Shown: positions 36,104 to 46,400 of the stretch, one piece after another
Numbering within the stretch: the first letter of the stretch is position 1
Layout of the letters: each line of letters opens with the position of its first letter
NCBI GenBank assembly: GCA_038125995.1
Contig: JAYPEX010000003.1
Span: forward strand, 1-64,000
Reading direction: 5' to 3'
DNA from: MAG-120531 sp038125995
GTDB lineage: Bacteria; Bacteroidota; Bacteroidia; Flavobacteriales; Flavobacteriaceae
DNA length: 64,000 nucleotides
The notes under the pieces: model-generated
Told to the model about the DNA's origin: nothing
What the model saw: the letters and a program-made list of their open reading frames with translations, nothing else
Database searches by the model: none
Translations under genes and position numbers: made by a program

Positions 36104-36507
36104 TCGCTGTACGTTGCAGAATTATTTCTAGTTTCCCAGAGTTTGACGGTCAGTTTCTTGTCTAAATTAATACGGGGTCTCAAACGATTGTAAATGACCA
36201 CAACGATGTTTTCCAAAGTTGGATTGAGCTCTTTAAATTCAGGGACCTCTTGATTGAGGTTCTTGTGATCGAAGTAATCCTCAACAAACTCAACAATCAA
36301 TTCCTTTAACTCCTTCATATCCATTACAAAACCAGTTTCTGGATTTATCTCACCACTAATACTCACTAGGAGGCGATAATTATGACCGTGATAATTGGGA
36401 TTGCTACACTTTCCAAATACTGTAGTGTTCTTTTCATCCGACCAATCTTTTCGATACAAACGATGTGCTGCATTAAAATGTGCCTCTCTGTGAATTGTCA
36501 CTCCCAT
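36100..36507 (-). CDS. queD: 6-carboxytetrahydropterin synthase/6-pyruvoyl-tetrahydropterin synthase family QueD
   Basis: QueD makes 6-carboxy-tetrahydropterin from dihydroneopterin triphosphate on the way to queuosine. The ATG at 36507 was chosen because the family start (MGVTIHREAHFNAAHRL) is there; a longer reading frame would run into idi. The 135-residue protein has zinc His residues in HFNAAH and HGHNY and the catalytic Cys in GKCSNPNYHGHNY. It begins one base after the idi stop and overlaps manA. A related pterin function is possible. Confidence 0.9.
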   Translation of the reverse strand: MGVTIHREAHFNAAHRLYRKDWSDEKNTTVFGKCSNPNYHGHNYRLLVSISGEINPETGFVMDMKELKELIVEFVEDYFDHKNLNQEVPEFKELNPTLENIVVVIYNRLRPRINLDKKLTVKLWETRNNSATYSE

Positions 36508-36508
36508 C

Positions 36509-37024
36509 TTAATCGTTCGTAAAGTGATCGTATTGGTTAAATATAATTTTAAACCAAGCAGTGTAGTGTTCTGGATGGTCTTGAATGTCCTTTTTAACAT
36601 CCTTAGGACTCATCCACTTCCAAGAGGCAACTTCATCTGTGTTGATATTGGGTTCCTTATCGTAATACCCCTGCATCACATGGTCGAACTCGTGTTCGGT
36701 TAATCCATTGTCAAAAACCGCTTTATAAGTAAAACTGAAGAGTTCTTCGAGCTCCGTCACAATACCCATCTCTTCCATGAGTCGTCTCTTTCCTGCAGTG
36801 ATATTGTCCTCTCCATCACGTTGATGACTACAACAGGTATTGGTCCACAATCCAGGAGAATGGTATTTTGAATGAGCGCGTTGTTGCAACATCATCTCTC
36901 CCTTCTCATTGAGTACAAATACAGAAAATGCTCTGTGAAGCAATGCCTTTTCATGAGCCTCCATCTTAGGCATCAGTCCAATTTGATTATCGTTCTTGTC
37001 AACTAAAATTACCTGTTCTTCCAT
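36509..37024 (-). CDS. idi: isopentenyl-diphosphate delta-isomerase, type 1
   Basis: Idi interconverts isopentenyl and dimethylallyl diphosphate for isoprenoid synthesis. The 171-residue Nudix-type protein shows the metal-binding region HRAFSVFVLNEKGEMMLQQR, the active-site Cys in WTNTCCSHQ, and the Nudix-like EEMGI. The catalytic Glu lies in LTEHEFDHV. It leads the idi-queD-manA operon and is divergent from prfC. Confidence 0.94.
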   Translation of the reverse strand: MEEQVILVDKNDNQIGLMPKMEAHEKALLHRAFSVFVLNEKGEMMLQQRAHSKYHSPGLWTNTCCSHQRDGEDNITAGKRRLMEEMGIVTELEELFSFTYKAVFDNGLTEHEFDHVMQGYYDKEPNINTDEVASWKWMSPKDVKKDIQDHPEHYTAWFKIIFNQYDHFTND

Positions 37025-37081
37025 AGATTATAAAATTAAAGGTTTCCGAATAAACAAGCCTAAAAAACCTTGAATTTAATG

Positions 37082-37089
37082 TATTTTTG
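37082..37089 (+). promoter_or_regulatory. -7 box of prfC
   Basis: TATTTTTG is a full TAnnTTTG match 14 bases before the prfC ATG, implying a very short leader. No TTG occurs at the usual spacing. Confidence 0.35.
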
Positions 37090-37103
37090 TAAAAATTTTT
37101 TTC

Positions 37104-38693
37104 ATGAATCTAACTAAAGAGCTACAAAAGAGAAGAACCTTCGGTATAATATCCCACCCAGATGCTGGGAAAACTACCCTTACTGAAAAATTATTACTGT
37201 TTGGAGGGGCGATTCAAGAAGCCGGTGCTGTTAAGAATAACAAGATCAAGAAAGGAGCTACTTCCGACTTTATGGAGATCGAACGTCAGAGAGGGATTTC
37301 CGTAGCTACTTCTGTACTTGCTTTTTACTACAGAGACAAGAAAATTAATATTTTAGATACACCAGGACACAAGGATTTTGCTGAAGATACCTTTAGAACC
37401 CTTACAGCTGTAGATTCAGTTATCGTCGTAATTGATGTTGCAAAAGGGGTTGAGGAACAAACAGAAAAACTCGTTTCTGTTTGTCGAATGAGAAACATCC
37501 CAATGATTGTTTTTATCAATAAACTAGACCGTGAGGGAAAAGACGCTTTTGACCTTCTAGATGAAGTAGAACAAAAATTAGGATTGACAGTAACTCCTAT
37601 GAGTTTTCCAATTGGAATGGGATATGAGTTCAAAGGAATTTACAATCTATACGAGCAAAATATCAATCTTTTTAGCGGAAATTCTAAAACCAATATAGAA
37701 GACACTATATCGATTACAGATATTAATGACCAAATCTTAGATCAATCCGTTGGAGAGAAATCAGCAAATGATTTAAGAGAAAATCTAGAACTAGTCGATG
37801 GGGTTTATCCAAGTTTTGACAAAGAAGCCTATTTATCAGGAGAACTTCAACCAGTATTCTTTGGATCTGCATTAAATAACTTTGGAGTTCGAGAACTATT
37901 GGATTGCTTTGTCGATATTGCTCCAACACCAAGGCCAAAAAAGGCTGAAGAGCGACTCGTCAATCCGCAAGAAGAAAAACTATCGGGGTTTGTCTTTAAG
38001 ATTCATGCCAATATGGATCCTAAGCACCGTGATCGATTGGCATTTGTCAAAATTGTTTCGGGAACCTTTGAGCGAAACAAACCCTACTTTCACACCAGAA
38101 TTAAAAAGAATTTGAAGTTTTCATCTCCCAATGCCTTCTTTGCGGAAAAAAAAGAAATTATCGACATCTCTTACCCTGGTGATATTGTAGGACTTCACGA
38201 TACGGGAAACTTTAAAATTGGCGATACCCTAACTGAAGGAGAAGATTTGCACTACAAAGGGATTCCTAGTTTCTCACCAGAACACTTTAGGTATATCAAC
38301 AATGCCGATCCAATGAAATCGAAGCAATTGGAAAAGGGTATTGATCAATTGATGGATGAAGGTGTTGCTCAGTTATTCACCTTAGAACTTAATGGTAGAA
38401 AAGTCATTGGTACTGTAGGTGCACTTCAATACGAAGTGATTCAGTACCGTTTGGAACACGAATACGGAGCCAAGTGTTCCTATGAAAATTTCCCAATTCA
38501 CAAAGCGTGTTGGGTCGATACAGAGGATGAAAAAAGCGTAGAATTTAAGGAATTCAAAAGAGTTAAGGCTAAGTTCTTAGCAAAAGACAAAAAAGGTCAA
38601 TTGGTATTCCTTGCAGATTCTTCATTCTCGCTTCAAATGACTCAAGACAAATACAAATCAGTAAAACTGAGGTATACATCTGAGAAGGAATAA
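37104..38693 (+). CDS. prfC: peptide chain release factor 3
   Basis: RF3 is the GTPase that recycles RF1 and RF2 from the terminating ribosome. The 529-residue protein has G1 SHPDAGKTTL, G2 RGISVATSV, G3 DTPGHKDFAEDT and G4 NKLDREGKD. The RF3-type C-terminal domains contain FSPEHFRYINN and ALQYEVIQYRLEHEYG. EF-G is excluded by length and by the RF3-specific C terminus. The gene is a single unit with a terminator shared with the rpoBC block. Confidence 0.97.
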   Translation: MNLTKELQKRRTFGIISHPDAGKTTLTEKLLLFGGAIQEAGAVKNNKIKKGATSDFMEIERQRGISVATSVLAFYYRDKKINILDTPGHKDFAEDTFRTLTAVDSVIVVIDVAKGVEEQTEKLVSVCRMRNIPMIVFINKLDREGKDAFDLLDEVEQKLGLTVTPMSFPIGMGYEFKGIYNLYEQNINLFSGNSKTNIEDTISITDINDQILDQSVGEKSANDLRENLELVDGVYPSFDKEAYLSGELQPVFFGSALNNFGVRELLDCFVDIAPTPRPKKAEERLVNPQEEKLSGFVFKIHANMDPKHRDRLAFVKIVSGTFERNKPYFHTRIKKNLKFSSPNAFFAEKKEIIDISYPGDIVGLHDTGNFKIGDTLTEGEDLHYKGIPSFSPEHFRYINNADPMKSKQLEKGIDQLMDEGVAQLFTLELNGRKVIGTVGALQYEVIQYRLEHEYGAKCSYENFPIHKACWVDTEDEKSVEFKEFKRVKAKFLAKDKKGQLVFLADSSFSLQMTQDKYKSVKLRYTSEKE

Positions 38694-38715
38694 AAACAAC
38701 TGACGTATAGAAATA

Positions 38716-38740
38716 AAAAAACCAGCTAATTGCTGGCTTT
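38716..38740 (-). terminator. terminator between prfC and the rpoBC block
   Basis: CCAGC (38722-38726) pairs with GCTGG (38732-38736) over 5 bases, flanked by A and T runs on the two sides. It can end both the DUF3467 gene on the minus strand and prfC on the plus strand. Confidence 0.7.
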
Positions 38741-38743
38741 TTT

Positions 38744-39055
38744 TTATGCTTCTCCAGTAGGACCACCAAAATTAAGTGGAATTGGAGGTTGATCATATTC
38801 TTGAATCGGTCCGTGAACCTCTTCAAACTTCTTTACATTTTCATGAAGTGCCTTCAGAAGCTTTTTGGCGTGTTGGGGAGTGAGAATGACCCTACTCTTC
38901 ACTTTAGCTTTAGGAGCTCCAGGCATCAGTGATATAAAGTCAACTACAAATTCAGATACCGAGTGATTGATTACAGCGAGATTGGAATAAATTCCCTCAG
39001 CTGTTTTCTCATCGATCTCGATGTTGATCTGCTGTTGATTCTTTGGATCGCTCAT
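38744..39055 (-). CDS. DUF3467 family protein
   Basis: The 103-residue protein matches DUF3467: INIEIDEKTAEGIYSNLAVINHS, then DFISLMPGAPKAKVKSRVILTPQHAKKLLKAL. It has no signal peptide or membrane segment. The gene starts 3 bases after the rpoC stop, so it should be made with the RNA polymerase subunits. The function is unknown. The placement suggests, without proving, a role near transcription. Confidence 0.85.
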   Translation of the reverse strand: MSDPKNQQQINIEIDEKTAEGIYSNLAVINHSVSEFVVDFISLMPGAPKAKVKSRVILTPQHAKKLLKALHENVKKFEEVHGPIQEYDQPPIPLNFGGPTGEA

Positions 39056-39058
39056 TAC

Positions 39059-42000
39059 TTATGAAAATTTAAGTTCTTCCTTACGTGCTAAAAGCTGTTC
39101 GTATTCATCTTTAGAACCAACGATAATGTTATCGTATTCTCTAAGACCAGTACCAGCTGGTATCTTATGACCTACAATTACATTTTCTTTCAATCCTTCG
39201 AGTTCGTCAACTTTTCCACTTACAGCCGCCTCGTTTAACACTTTAGTAGTTTCTTGGAAGGAAGCTGCAGAGATGAACGATTTGGTCTGTAATGAAGCTC
39301 TTGTAATACCTTGAAGTACTGGAGTTGCTGTTGCAGCTACTGCATCTCTAGCAACTACTAGTGCTTTGTCTTCACGCTTTAATAGGGAATTCTCATCTCT
39401 GAGTTCTCTCGCAGTTACGATCTGACCAGCTTTGATATGCTGAGAGTCACCTGCATCTTCAACAACTTTCTTTCCATAGATCTCATCGTTTTCTTTGATG
39501 AAATCACTCTTATGAGCTAATTGCCCTTCTAAGAAAATTGTATCTCCTGGATCTTGAATTCTCACCTTACGCATCATTTGTCTTACGACAACTTCAAAGT
39601 GTTTATCATTAATTTTCACCCCTTGCAAACGGTATACTTCTTGTACTTCGTTAACTAAGTACTGTTGTACAGCAGAAGGTCCTTTAATTGCTAAGATATC
39701 TTCTGGAGTAATAGAACCGTCAGAAAGTGGCATCCCTGCACGGATATAGTCGTTTTCTTGAACAAGGACCTGATTCGATAATTTAACTAGGTATTTCTTT
39801 ATATCACCAGTCTTAGACTCAACGATGATTTCACGGTTACCTCGTTTGATTTTACCAAAAGAAATAACTCCATCAATCTCAGATACTACTGCTGGGTTCG
39901 AAGGGTTACGGGCCTCAAACAACTCGGTAACTCTTGGAAGACCTCCTGTAATATCTCCTGTCTTAGCAGATTTACGTGGAATCTTAACAAGGATCTTACC
40001 TTCAGAAATCTTCTCTCCTTCTTCTACCATAAGGTGTGCGCCAACTGGTAAGTTGTAAGAACGGAGTGTTTCTCCCTTAGTATTTTCAATATGTAAGGTT
40101 GGGATTAACTTTTTATTTCTAGATTCGATCATTACCTTTTCTTGGAATCCAGTTTGCTCATCGATCTCAACTTGATAAGTAACTCCTTGTTCGATATTTT
40201 CAAACGAGATTTTACCTGTGAATTCAGATACGATCACACCGTTATAGGGATCCCATTGACAGATGACATCATCCTTCTTGATCTTAGAACCGTTCTTAAC
40301 GAAGATTTGAGATCCGTAAGGAATATTATTCGTACTTAAAGTAAGACCTGTTTTAGCATCTACTAATTTGATTTCAGAAGATCTTGAGATAACTATATCT
40401 ACAGCTTCACCATCATTGTTTTCTCCTTTAACAGTTCTAAGGTCTTCAATTTCAGCAACCCCATCAAATTTAGCGTGGAGTTTGTTTTCTTCTGAAATGT
40501 TACCTGCAATACCCCCTACGTGGAAGGTTCTCAATGTTAACTGAGTACCTGGCTCTCCAATTGACTGTGCAGCAACAACTCCAACAGCTTCTCCTTTTTG
40601 AACCATTTTATTAGTAGAGAGGTTACGACCGTAACACTTAGCACAGATTCCTTTTTCAGCCTCACAAGTAAGTGGTGAACGCACTTCTACTTTTTCAACA
40701 GCAGAAGCTTCTACACGTTTTACATCAACTTCATTGATTTCTTGACCTGCCTGTAAGATGACTTCTTCAGAAATATGATCGTATACATCGTTAAGAGAAA
40801 CACGTCCTAAGATACGTTCTCCTAGAGATTCAACGATTTCTTCATTTTTCTTAAGCGCTTCAACTTCAACTCCTCTTAAAGTACCACAATCCACTGAATT
40901 GATGATGACATCTTGAGAAACGTCAACAAGACGTCTTGTTAAGTATCCAGCATCCGCAGTTTTAAGAGCCGTATCGGCAAGACCTTTACGAGCACCGTGC
41001 GTAGAGATAAAGTATTCCAAAATTGATAGACCTTCCTTAAAGTTAGAAAGAATTGGGTTTTCAATAATCTCTCCACCACCTGCGTTCGATTTTTTAGGTT
41101 TCGCCATCAGACCACGCATACCCGTTAACTGACGAATCTGCTCTTTGGATCCCCTCGCACCAGAATCCAACATCATAAATACAGAGTTAAATCCTTGTTG
41201 ATCCTCACGGATACGCTTCATCGCAAGTTCCGTTAGCATAGCGTTGGTAGAGGTCCAAACATCAATTACCTGGTTGTAACGTTCATTGTTGGTAATCAGA
41301 CCCATGTTGTAGTTTCCGATAATACCTTCAACTTGTACGTTTGCTTCTTCGATCATTTTAACTTTCTCAGCTGGGATAATTATATCTCCTAATGAGAATG
41401 ACAATCCACCTCTAAATGCAAAATCATATCCCATCGATTTGATACGGTCTAAGAATTCTGCAGTTTCAGGAACAGAAGTTACTGAAAGGATGTTTCCTAT
41501 GATATCTCTAAGGGCTTTCTTGTTCAATACTTGGTTGATATAACCCGCTTGTTCAGGAACAACTGTGTTGAACAATACTCTACCTACAGTAGTTTCAATG
41601 ATTTGATAGGTAAGTTTTCCATTTTCATTGAAGTCTTTCGCTCTAACTTTGATACCAGCATTCAAATCAACGCGTTTCTCATTTAAAGCAATCGTAACTT
41701 CTTCAGAAGAATAGAAGGTCATACCCTCCCCTTTAACAGGAAGTTCTGGAGTTGACTTACGTTCTTTAGTCATATAGTAAAGACCCAATACCATGTCCTG
41801 AGATGGTACCGTGATTGGGGAACCATTTGCAGGGTTTAAGATATTGTGAGAAGCTAACATCAGGAGTTGTGTCTCTAAAATAGCTTCAGGTCCTAATGGT
41901 AAGTGAACCGCCATCTGATCCCCATCGAAATCCGCGTTAAATGCGGTACATGCTAGTGGGTGTAAACGAATCGCTTTACCTTCGATCAATTTTGGCTGGA

Positions 42001-43360
42001 ACGCTTGAATCCCTAAACGGTGAAGCGTTGGAGCACGGTTGAGCAGTACTGGGTGTCCTTTGATAACATTTTCTAAAATATCCCAAACTACTGGCTCTTT
42101 TTTATCGATAATTTTCTTAGCTGACTTTACTGTTTTTACAATACCTCTTTCGATCAACTTACGAATCACAAAAGGCTTGTACAATTCAGCTGCCATATCT
42201 TTTGGCAAACCACACTCGTAGAGTTTTAACTCAGGTCCTACAACAATTACAGAACGAGCTGAATAATCCACACGTTTACCTAATAAGTTTTGACGGAAAC
42301 GACCTTGTTTCCCTTTTAAGGAATCAGAAAGTGATTTTAAAGGACGGTTTGATTCAGTCTTAACTGCTGATGATTTACGAGTATTGTCAAAAAGTGAATC
42401 AACAGCCTCTTGTAACATACGCTTTTCGTTACGTAAGATTACCTCAGGAGCTTTGATTTCAACCAATCGTTTCAGACGGTTGTTTCTGATAATGACTCTA
42501 CGGTATAAATCGTTTAAGTCAGAGGTTGCAAAACGACCTCCATCTAAAGGTACAAGAGGTCTCAATTCTGGCGGAATCACAGGGATTACCTTAAGAATCA
42601 TCCACTCTGGATTATTCTCTCTGTTTTCTTGAGACTCTCTAAATGACTCAACAACTTGAAGTCTCTTTAAAGCTTCTGTTTTACGTTGTTTAGAAGTCTC
42701 CTTATTTGCTTTGTGTCTGAGCTCGTAAGACAGCTCATCGAGATCCAATCTCTTTAAGATGTCAATTAAGCACTCAGCACCCATCTTAGCGATGAATTTA
42801 TTTGGATCGTTATCCTCTAAATATTGGTTTTCAACTGGAATCGATTCCATGATATTCAAATACTCTTCCTCGGTTAAGAAATCCATTTTTTGGAGTTCTT
42901 CCCCATCGACATTCTTAGCGATACCCGGTTGAATTACTACATAACGTTCGTAATAAATAATCATATCTAATTTCTTAGATGGTAATCCGAGTAAGTAACC
43001 GATCTTGTTAGGAAGTGATCGGAAGTACCAGATGTGAGCAACAGGAACCACAAGGTTGATGTGACCTACGCGATCTCTACGAACTTTCTTCTCGGTAACT
43101 TCAACCCCGCAACGATCACAAACGATTCCACGGTAACGGATTCTCTTGTATTTTCCACAAGCACATTCGTAATCCTTTACAGGACCAAAAATACGCTCAC
43201 AGAACAATCCATCACGCTCAGGCTTGTGCGTTCTATAATTGATGGTTTCAGGTTTTAAAACCTCTCCTTTAGATGCAGCTAAAATAGATTCTGGCGATGC
43301 TAATCCTATTGAGATTTTATCAAACTTTTTTACTGCGTTATTATCTTTTTGTCTTGCCAT
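39059..43360 (-). CDS. rpoC: RNA polymerase beta' subunit
   Basis: RpoC is the beta' subunit of RNA polymerase. The 1433-residue protein has the N-terminal zinc site (CACGKYKRIRYRGIVCDRCGV), the metal-binding catalytic motif NADFDGDQMAVH, the trigger-loop region GEPGTQLTLRTFHVGG, and the second zinc region with four Cys (CEAEKGICAKCYG). It follows rpoB by 58 bases and is followed after 3 bases by the DUF3467 gene. Confidence 0.98.
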   Translation of the reverse strand: MARQKDNNAVKKFDKISIGLASPESILAASKGEVLKPETINYRTHKPERDGLFCERIFGPVKDYECACGKYKRIRYRGIVCDRCGVEVTEKKVRRDRVGHINLVVPVAHIWYFRSLPNKIGYLLGLPSKKLDMIIYYERYVVIQPGIAKNVDGEELQKMDFLTEEEYLNIMESIPVENQYLEDNDPNKFIAKMGAECLIDILKRLDLDELSYELRHKANKETSKQRKTEALKRLQVVESFRESQENRENNPEWMILKVIPVIPPELRPLVPLDGGRFATSDLNDLYRRVIIRNNRLKRLVEIKAPEVILRNEKRMLQEAVDSLFDNTRKSSAVKTESNRPLKSLSDSLKGKQGRFRQNLLGKRVDYSARSVIVVGPELKLYECGLPKDMAAELYKPFVIRKLIERGIVKTVKSAKKIIDKKEPVVWDILENVIKGHPVLLNRAPTLHRLGIQAFQPKLIEGKAIRLHPLACTAFNADFDGDQMAVHLPLGPEAILETQLLMLASHNILNPANGSPITVPSQDMVLGLYYMTKERKSTPELPVKGEGMTFYSSEEVTIALNEKRVDLNAGIKVRAKDFNENGKLTYQIIETTVGRVLFNTVVPEQAGYINQVLNKKALRDIIGNILSVTSVPETAEFLDRIKSMGYDFAFRGGLSFSLGDIIIPAEKVKMIEEANVQVEGIIGNYNMGLITNNERYNQVIDVWTSTNAMLTELAMKRIREDQQGFNSVFMMLDSGARGSKEQIRQLTGMRGLMAKPKKSNAGGGEIIENPILSNFKEGLSILEYFISTHGARKGLADTALKTADAGYLTRRLVDVSQDVIINSVDCGTLRGVEVEALKKNEEIVESLGERILGRVSLNDVYDHISEEVILQAGQEINEVDVKRVEASAVEKVEVRSPLTCEAEKGICAKCYGRNLSTNKMVQKGEAVGVVAAQSIGEPGTQLTLRTFHVGGIAGNISEENKLHAKFDGVAEIEDLRTVKGENNDGEAVDIVISRSSEIKLVDAKTGLTLSTNNIPYGSQIFVKNGSKIKKDDVICQWDPYNGVIVSEFTGKISFENIEQGVTYQVEIDEQTGFQEKVMIESRNKKLIPTLHIENTKGETLRSYNLPVGAHLMVEEGEKISEGKILVKIPRKSAKTGDITGGLPRVTELFEARNPSNPAVVSEIDGVISFGKIKRGNREIIVESKTGDIKKYLVKLSNQVLVQENDYIRAGMPLSDGSITPEDILAIKGPSAVQQYLVNEVQEVYRLQGVKINDKHFEVVVRQMMRKVRIQDPGDTIFLEGQLAHKSDFIKENDEIYGKKVVEDAGDSQHIKAGQIVTARELRDENSLLKREDKALVVARDAVAATATPVLQGITRASLQTKSFISAASFQETTKVLNEAAVSGKVDELEGLKENVIVGHKIPAGTGLREYDNIIVGSKDEYEQLLARKEELKFS

Positions 43361-43418
43361 AACACTATGGTGATCTAAGTTAATTCTTAATTAATACAAT
43401 ACTTCAAGCTACTGCTTG

Positions 43419-46400
43419 TTACTCTTCTAAACGGATATCTAATCCTAAACCTTTTAATTCGTGCATTAAGACGTTAAATGATTCAGGTAATCCTGGTTCA
43501 GGCATGGTCTCTCCTTTGACAATTGATTCGTAAGTTTTAGCTCTACCAATCACATCATCAGATTTAACTGTTAAGATTTCTCTTAGGGTTGCAGAAGCAC
43601 CATATGCTTCGAGTGCCCAAACCTCCATCTCTCCAAAACGTTGACCTCCAAATTGAGCTTTACCTCCAAGTGGTTGTTGTGTAATAAGTGAGTAAGGTCC
43701 AATAGAACGAGCGTGCATTTTGTCGTCAACCATATGTCCTAATTTCAACATATAGATAACTCCAACAGTTGCAGCTTGATCGAATCGCTCTCCAGTTCCA
43801 CCATCGTAAAGGTAGGTGTGTCCAAATCTTGGAATACCAGCCTCATCAGTATAACTGTTAATTTGATCTAAAGTAGCTCCATCAAAAATTGGTGTAGCAA
43901 ACTTCTTACCTAGATTTTGTCCAGCCCATCCAAGAACGGTCTCATAAATCTGACCAATGTTCATACGCGATGGTACCCCAAGTGGGTTTAGTACAATATC
44001 TACAGGCGTTCCGTCTTCTAAGAAAGGCATGTCTTCATGTCTTACGATTCGAGCAACGATACCTTTGTTACCATGACGTCCAGCCATTTTATCACCCACT
44101 TTAAGTTTACGTTTCTTTGCGATGTAAACCTTAGCGAGTTTCATAATACCTGCAGGAAGTTCATCTCCGACAGAGATCGTAAACTTATCTCTTCTAAGAT
44201 TTCCTTGTAGGTCATTTAATTTAATCTTGTAATTGTGTAATAAATCAGTGATTACATTGTTTAAATCAGCATCTGTAGTCCATGATCCTCCAACAAGGTG
44301 AGCGAAGTCATCCACTGCATTAAGCATTTTGATGGTGTACTTCTTACCTTTTGGTAAGATTTCTTCTCCTAAGTCATTTAATACTCCTTGAGAAGTTTTT
44401 CCACTAACTAAAGAGAATAGCTTTTCAACTAATACGTCTTTTAGTTCTTGGAATTTTACTTCGTATTCTAATTCAAGCTTGTTAATCGCATCCTTGTCCT
44501 CAGAACGCTTGCGCTTATCTTTTATAGATCTAGAAAATAACTTCTTATCAATTACAACTCCTCTAAGAGAAGGAGAAGCTTTTAACGAAGCATCTTTAAC
44601 ATCACCAGCCTTATCTCCAAAAATTGCTCTAAGAAGTTTTTCTTCAGGTGTAGGATCTGATTCCCCTTTTGGAGTAATCTTACCAATTAAAATATCACCA
44701 GGTTTCACTTCAGCACCAACTCTAATCATTCCATTTTCATCTAAGTCTTTGGTAGCCTCTTCAGAAACGTTTGGAATATCATTTGTCAATTCTTCAGCAC
44801 CTAATTTAGTGTCTCTAACTTCTAATGAATATTCATCAACATGAATTGAAGTAAAAATATCTTCACGAACAACTTTTTCAGAAATTACTATCGCATCCTC
44901 GAAGTTGTATCCTTTCCAAGGCATGAAGGCCACTTTTAAGTTTCTACCTAAAGCAAGCTCTCCTTGTTGTGTAGCATACCCTTCACATAGTACCTGACCT
45001 TTTAGAACTTTATCACCTTTTCTGACAATTGGCTTCAAGTTGATAGAAGTCCCTTGGTTCGTCTTTCTAAATTTGATAAGATCGTAAGTTTTTGAATCAG
45101 AATCGAATGAAATCAATTGTTCAGTTTCAGATCTGTCGTATTTGACAGTTACTCTTTCAGCATCAACGTATTCGACAACTCCATTTCCTTCAGCATTAAT
45201 CAATACTCTAGAGTCAGCAGCAACTTGTTTTTCCAGTCCTGTTCCAACAATTGGAGATTCTGGACGCAACAATGGAACAGCCTGACGCATCATGTTTGAT
45301 CCCATTAGTGCACGGTTTGCATCATCGTGTTCTAAGAATGGAATCAACGATGCAGAAATAGATGCAATCTGGTTTGGAGAAACATCTGTATAGTGAATCT
45401 CTGATGGATCGACAACTGGGAAATCTCCTTCTTCTCTTGCAATTACTTTTTCGCGATCAATAGAACCATCTTCTAAAAGAGGTATGTTCGCTTGAGCGAT
45501 TTTCTTTCCTTCTTCTTCCTCAGCACTTAGGTATAGGAAATCACCTAAATCAACCTTACCATTTTCAACTTTTCTATATGGAGTTTCTAAGAATCCCATA
45601 GAGTTTACCTTAGCAAAAACAGAGAGTGATGAAATAAGTCCAATATTAGGTCCTTCAGGTGTTTCAATAGGACACAATCTTCCGTAGTGTGTATAGTGAA
45701 CGTCACGAACCTCAAACCCTGCTCTTTCTCTAGATAAACCTCCAGGTCCAAGTGCAGATAAACGACGCTTGTGAGTAATCTCAGCAAGTGGGTTGGTTTG
45801 ATCCATGAACTGAGATAACTGGTTCGTTCCAAAGAACGAGTTAATTACAGAAGACAAAGTCTTTGCGTTAATTAAATCAATTGGAGTAAACACCTCATTG
45901 TCACGAACGTTCATACGCTCTCTAATGGTACGAGCCATACGAGCTAGACCAACTCCAAACTGTTGTGATAATTGCTCACCAACAGTTCTAACACGACGGT
46001 TAGACAAGTGATCGATATCATCGATCTCAGCTTTAGAGTTAATCAAGTTAATTAAGAACTTGATAATAGTGATGATATCTTCTTTGGTAAGCACTTGCTC
46101 ATCCATAGTGATATCAATACCTAATTTTTTATTCATTCTGTAACGACCAACTTCACCTAAGTTGTAACGTTGATCAGAGAAGAATAATTTATCAATAATC
46201 CCTCTAGCAGTTTCCTCATCTGGTGGTTCAGCATTTCTGAGTTGTCTATAGATATGCTCCACAGCCTCTTTTTCAGAGTTTGTTGGATCCTTTTGTAGGG
46301 TATTGTGAATAATTGCATAGTCAGACTGAGCTTGATTCTCTTTGTGTAAAAGAATCGTTTTTACATCAGTCTCAAGTATTTCTTCAATGTGATCTTTTTC

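Noticed and set aside
36508..36600. A longer queD frame would start inside idi.
   Set aside because: The MGVTIHREAHFNAAH start matches the family, and the extension is just idi coding sequence read in another frame.
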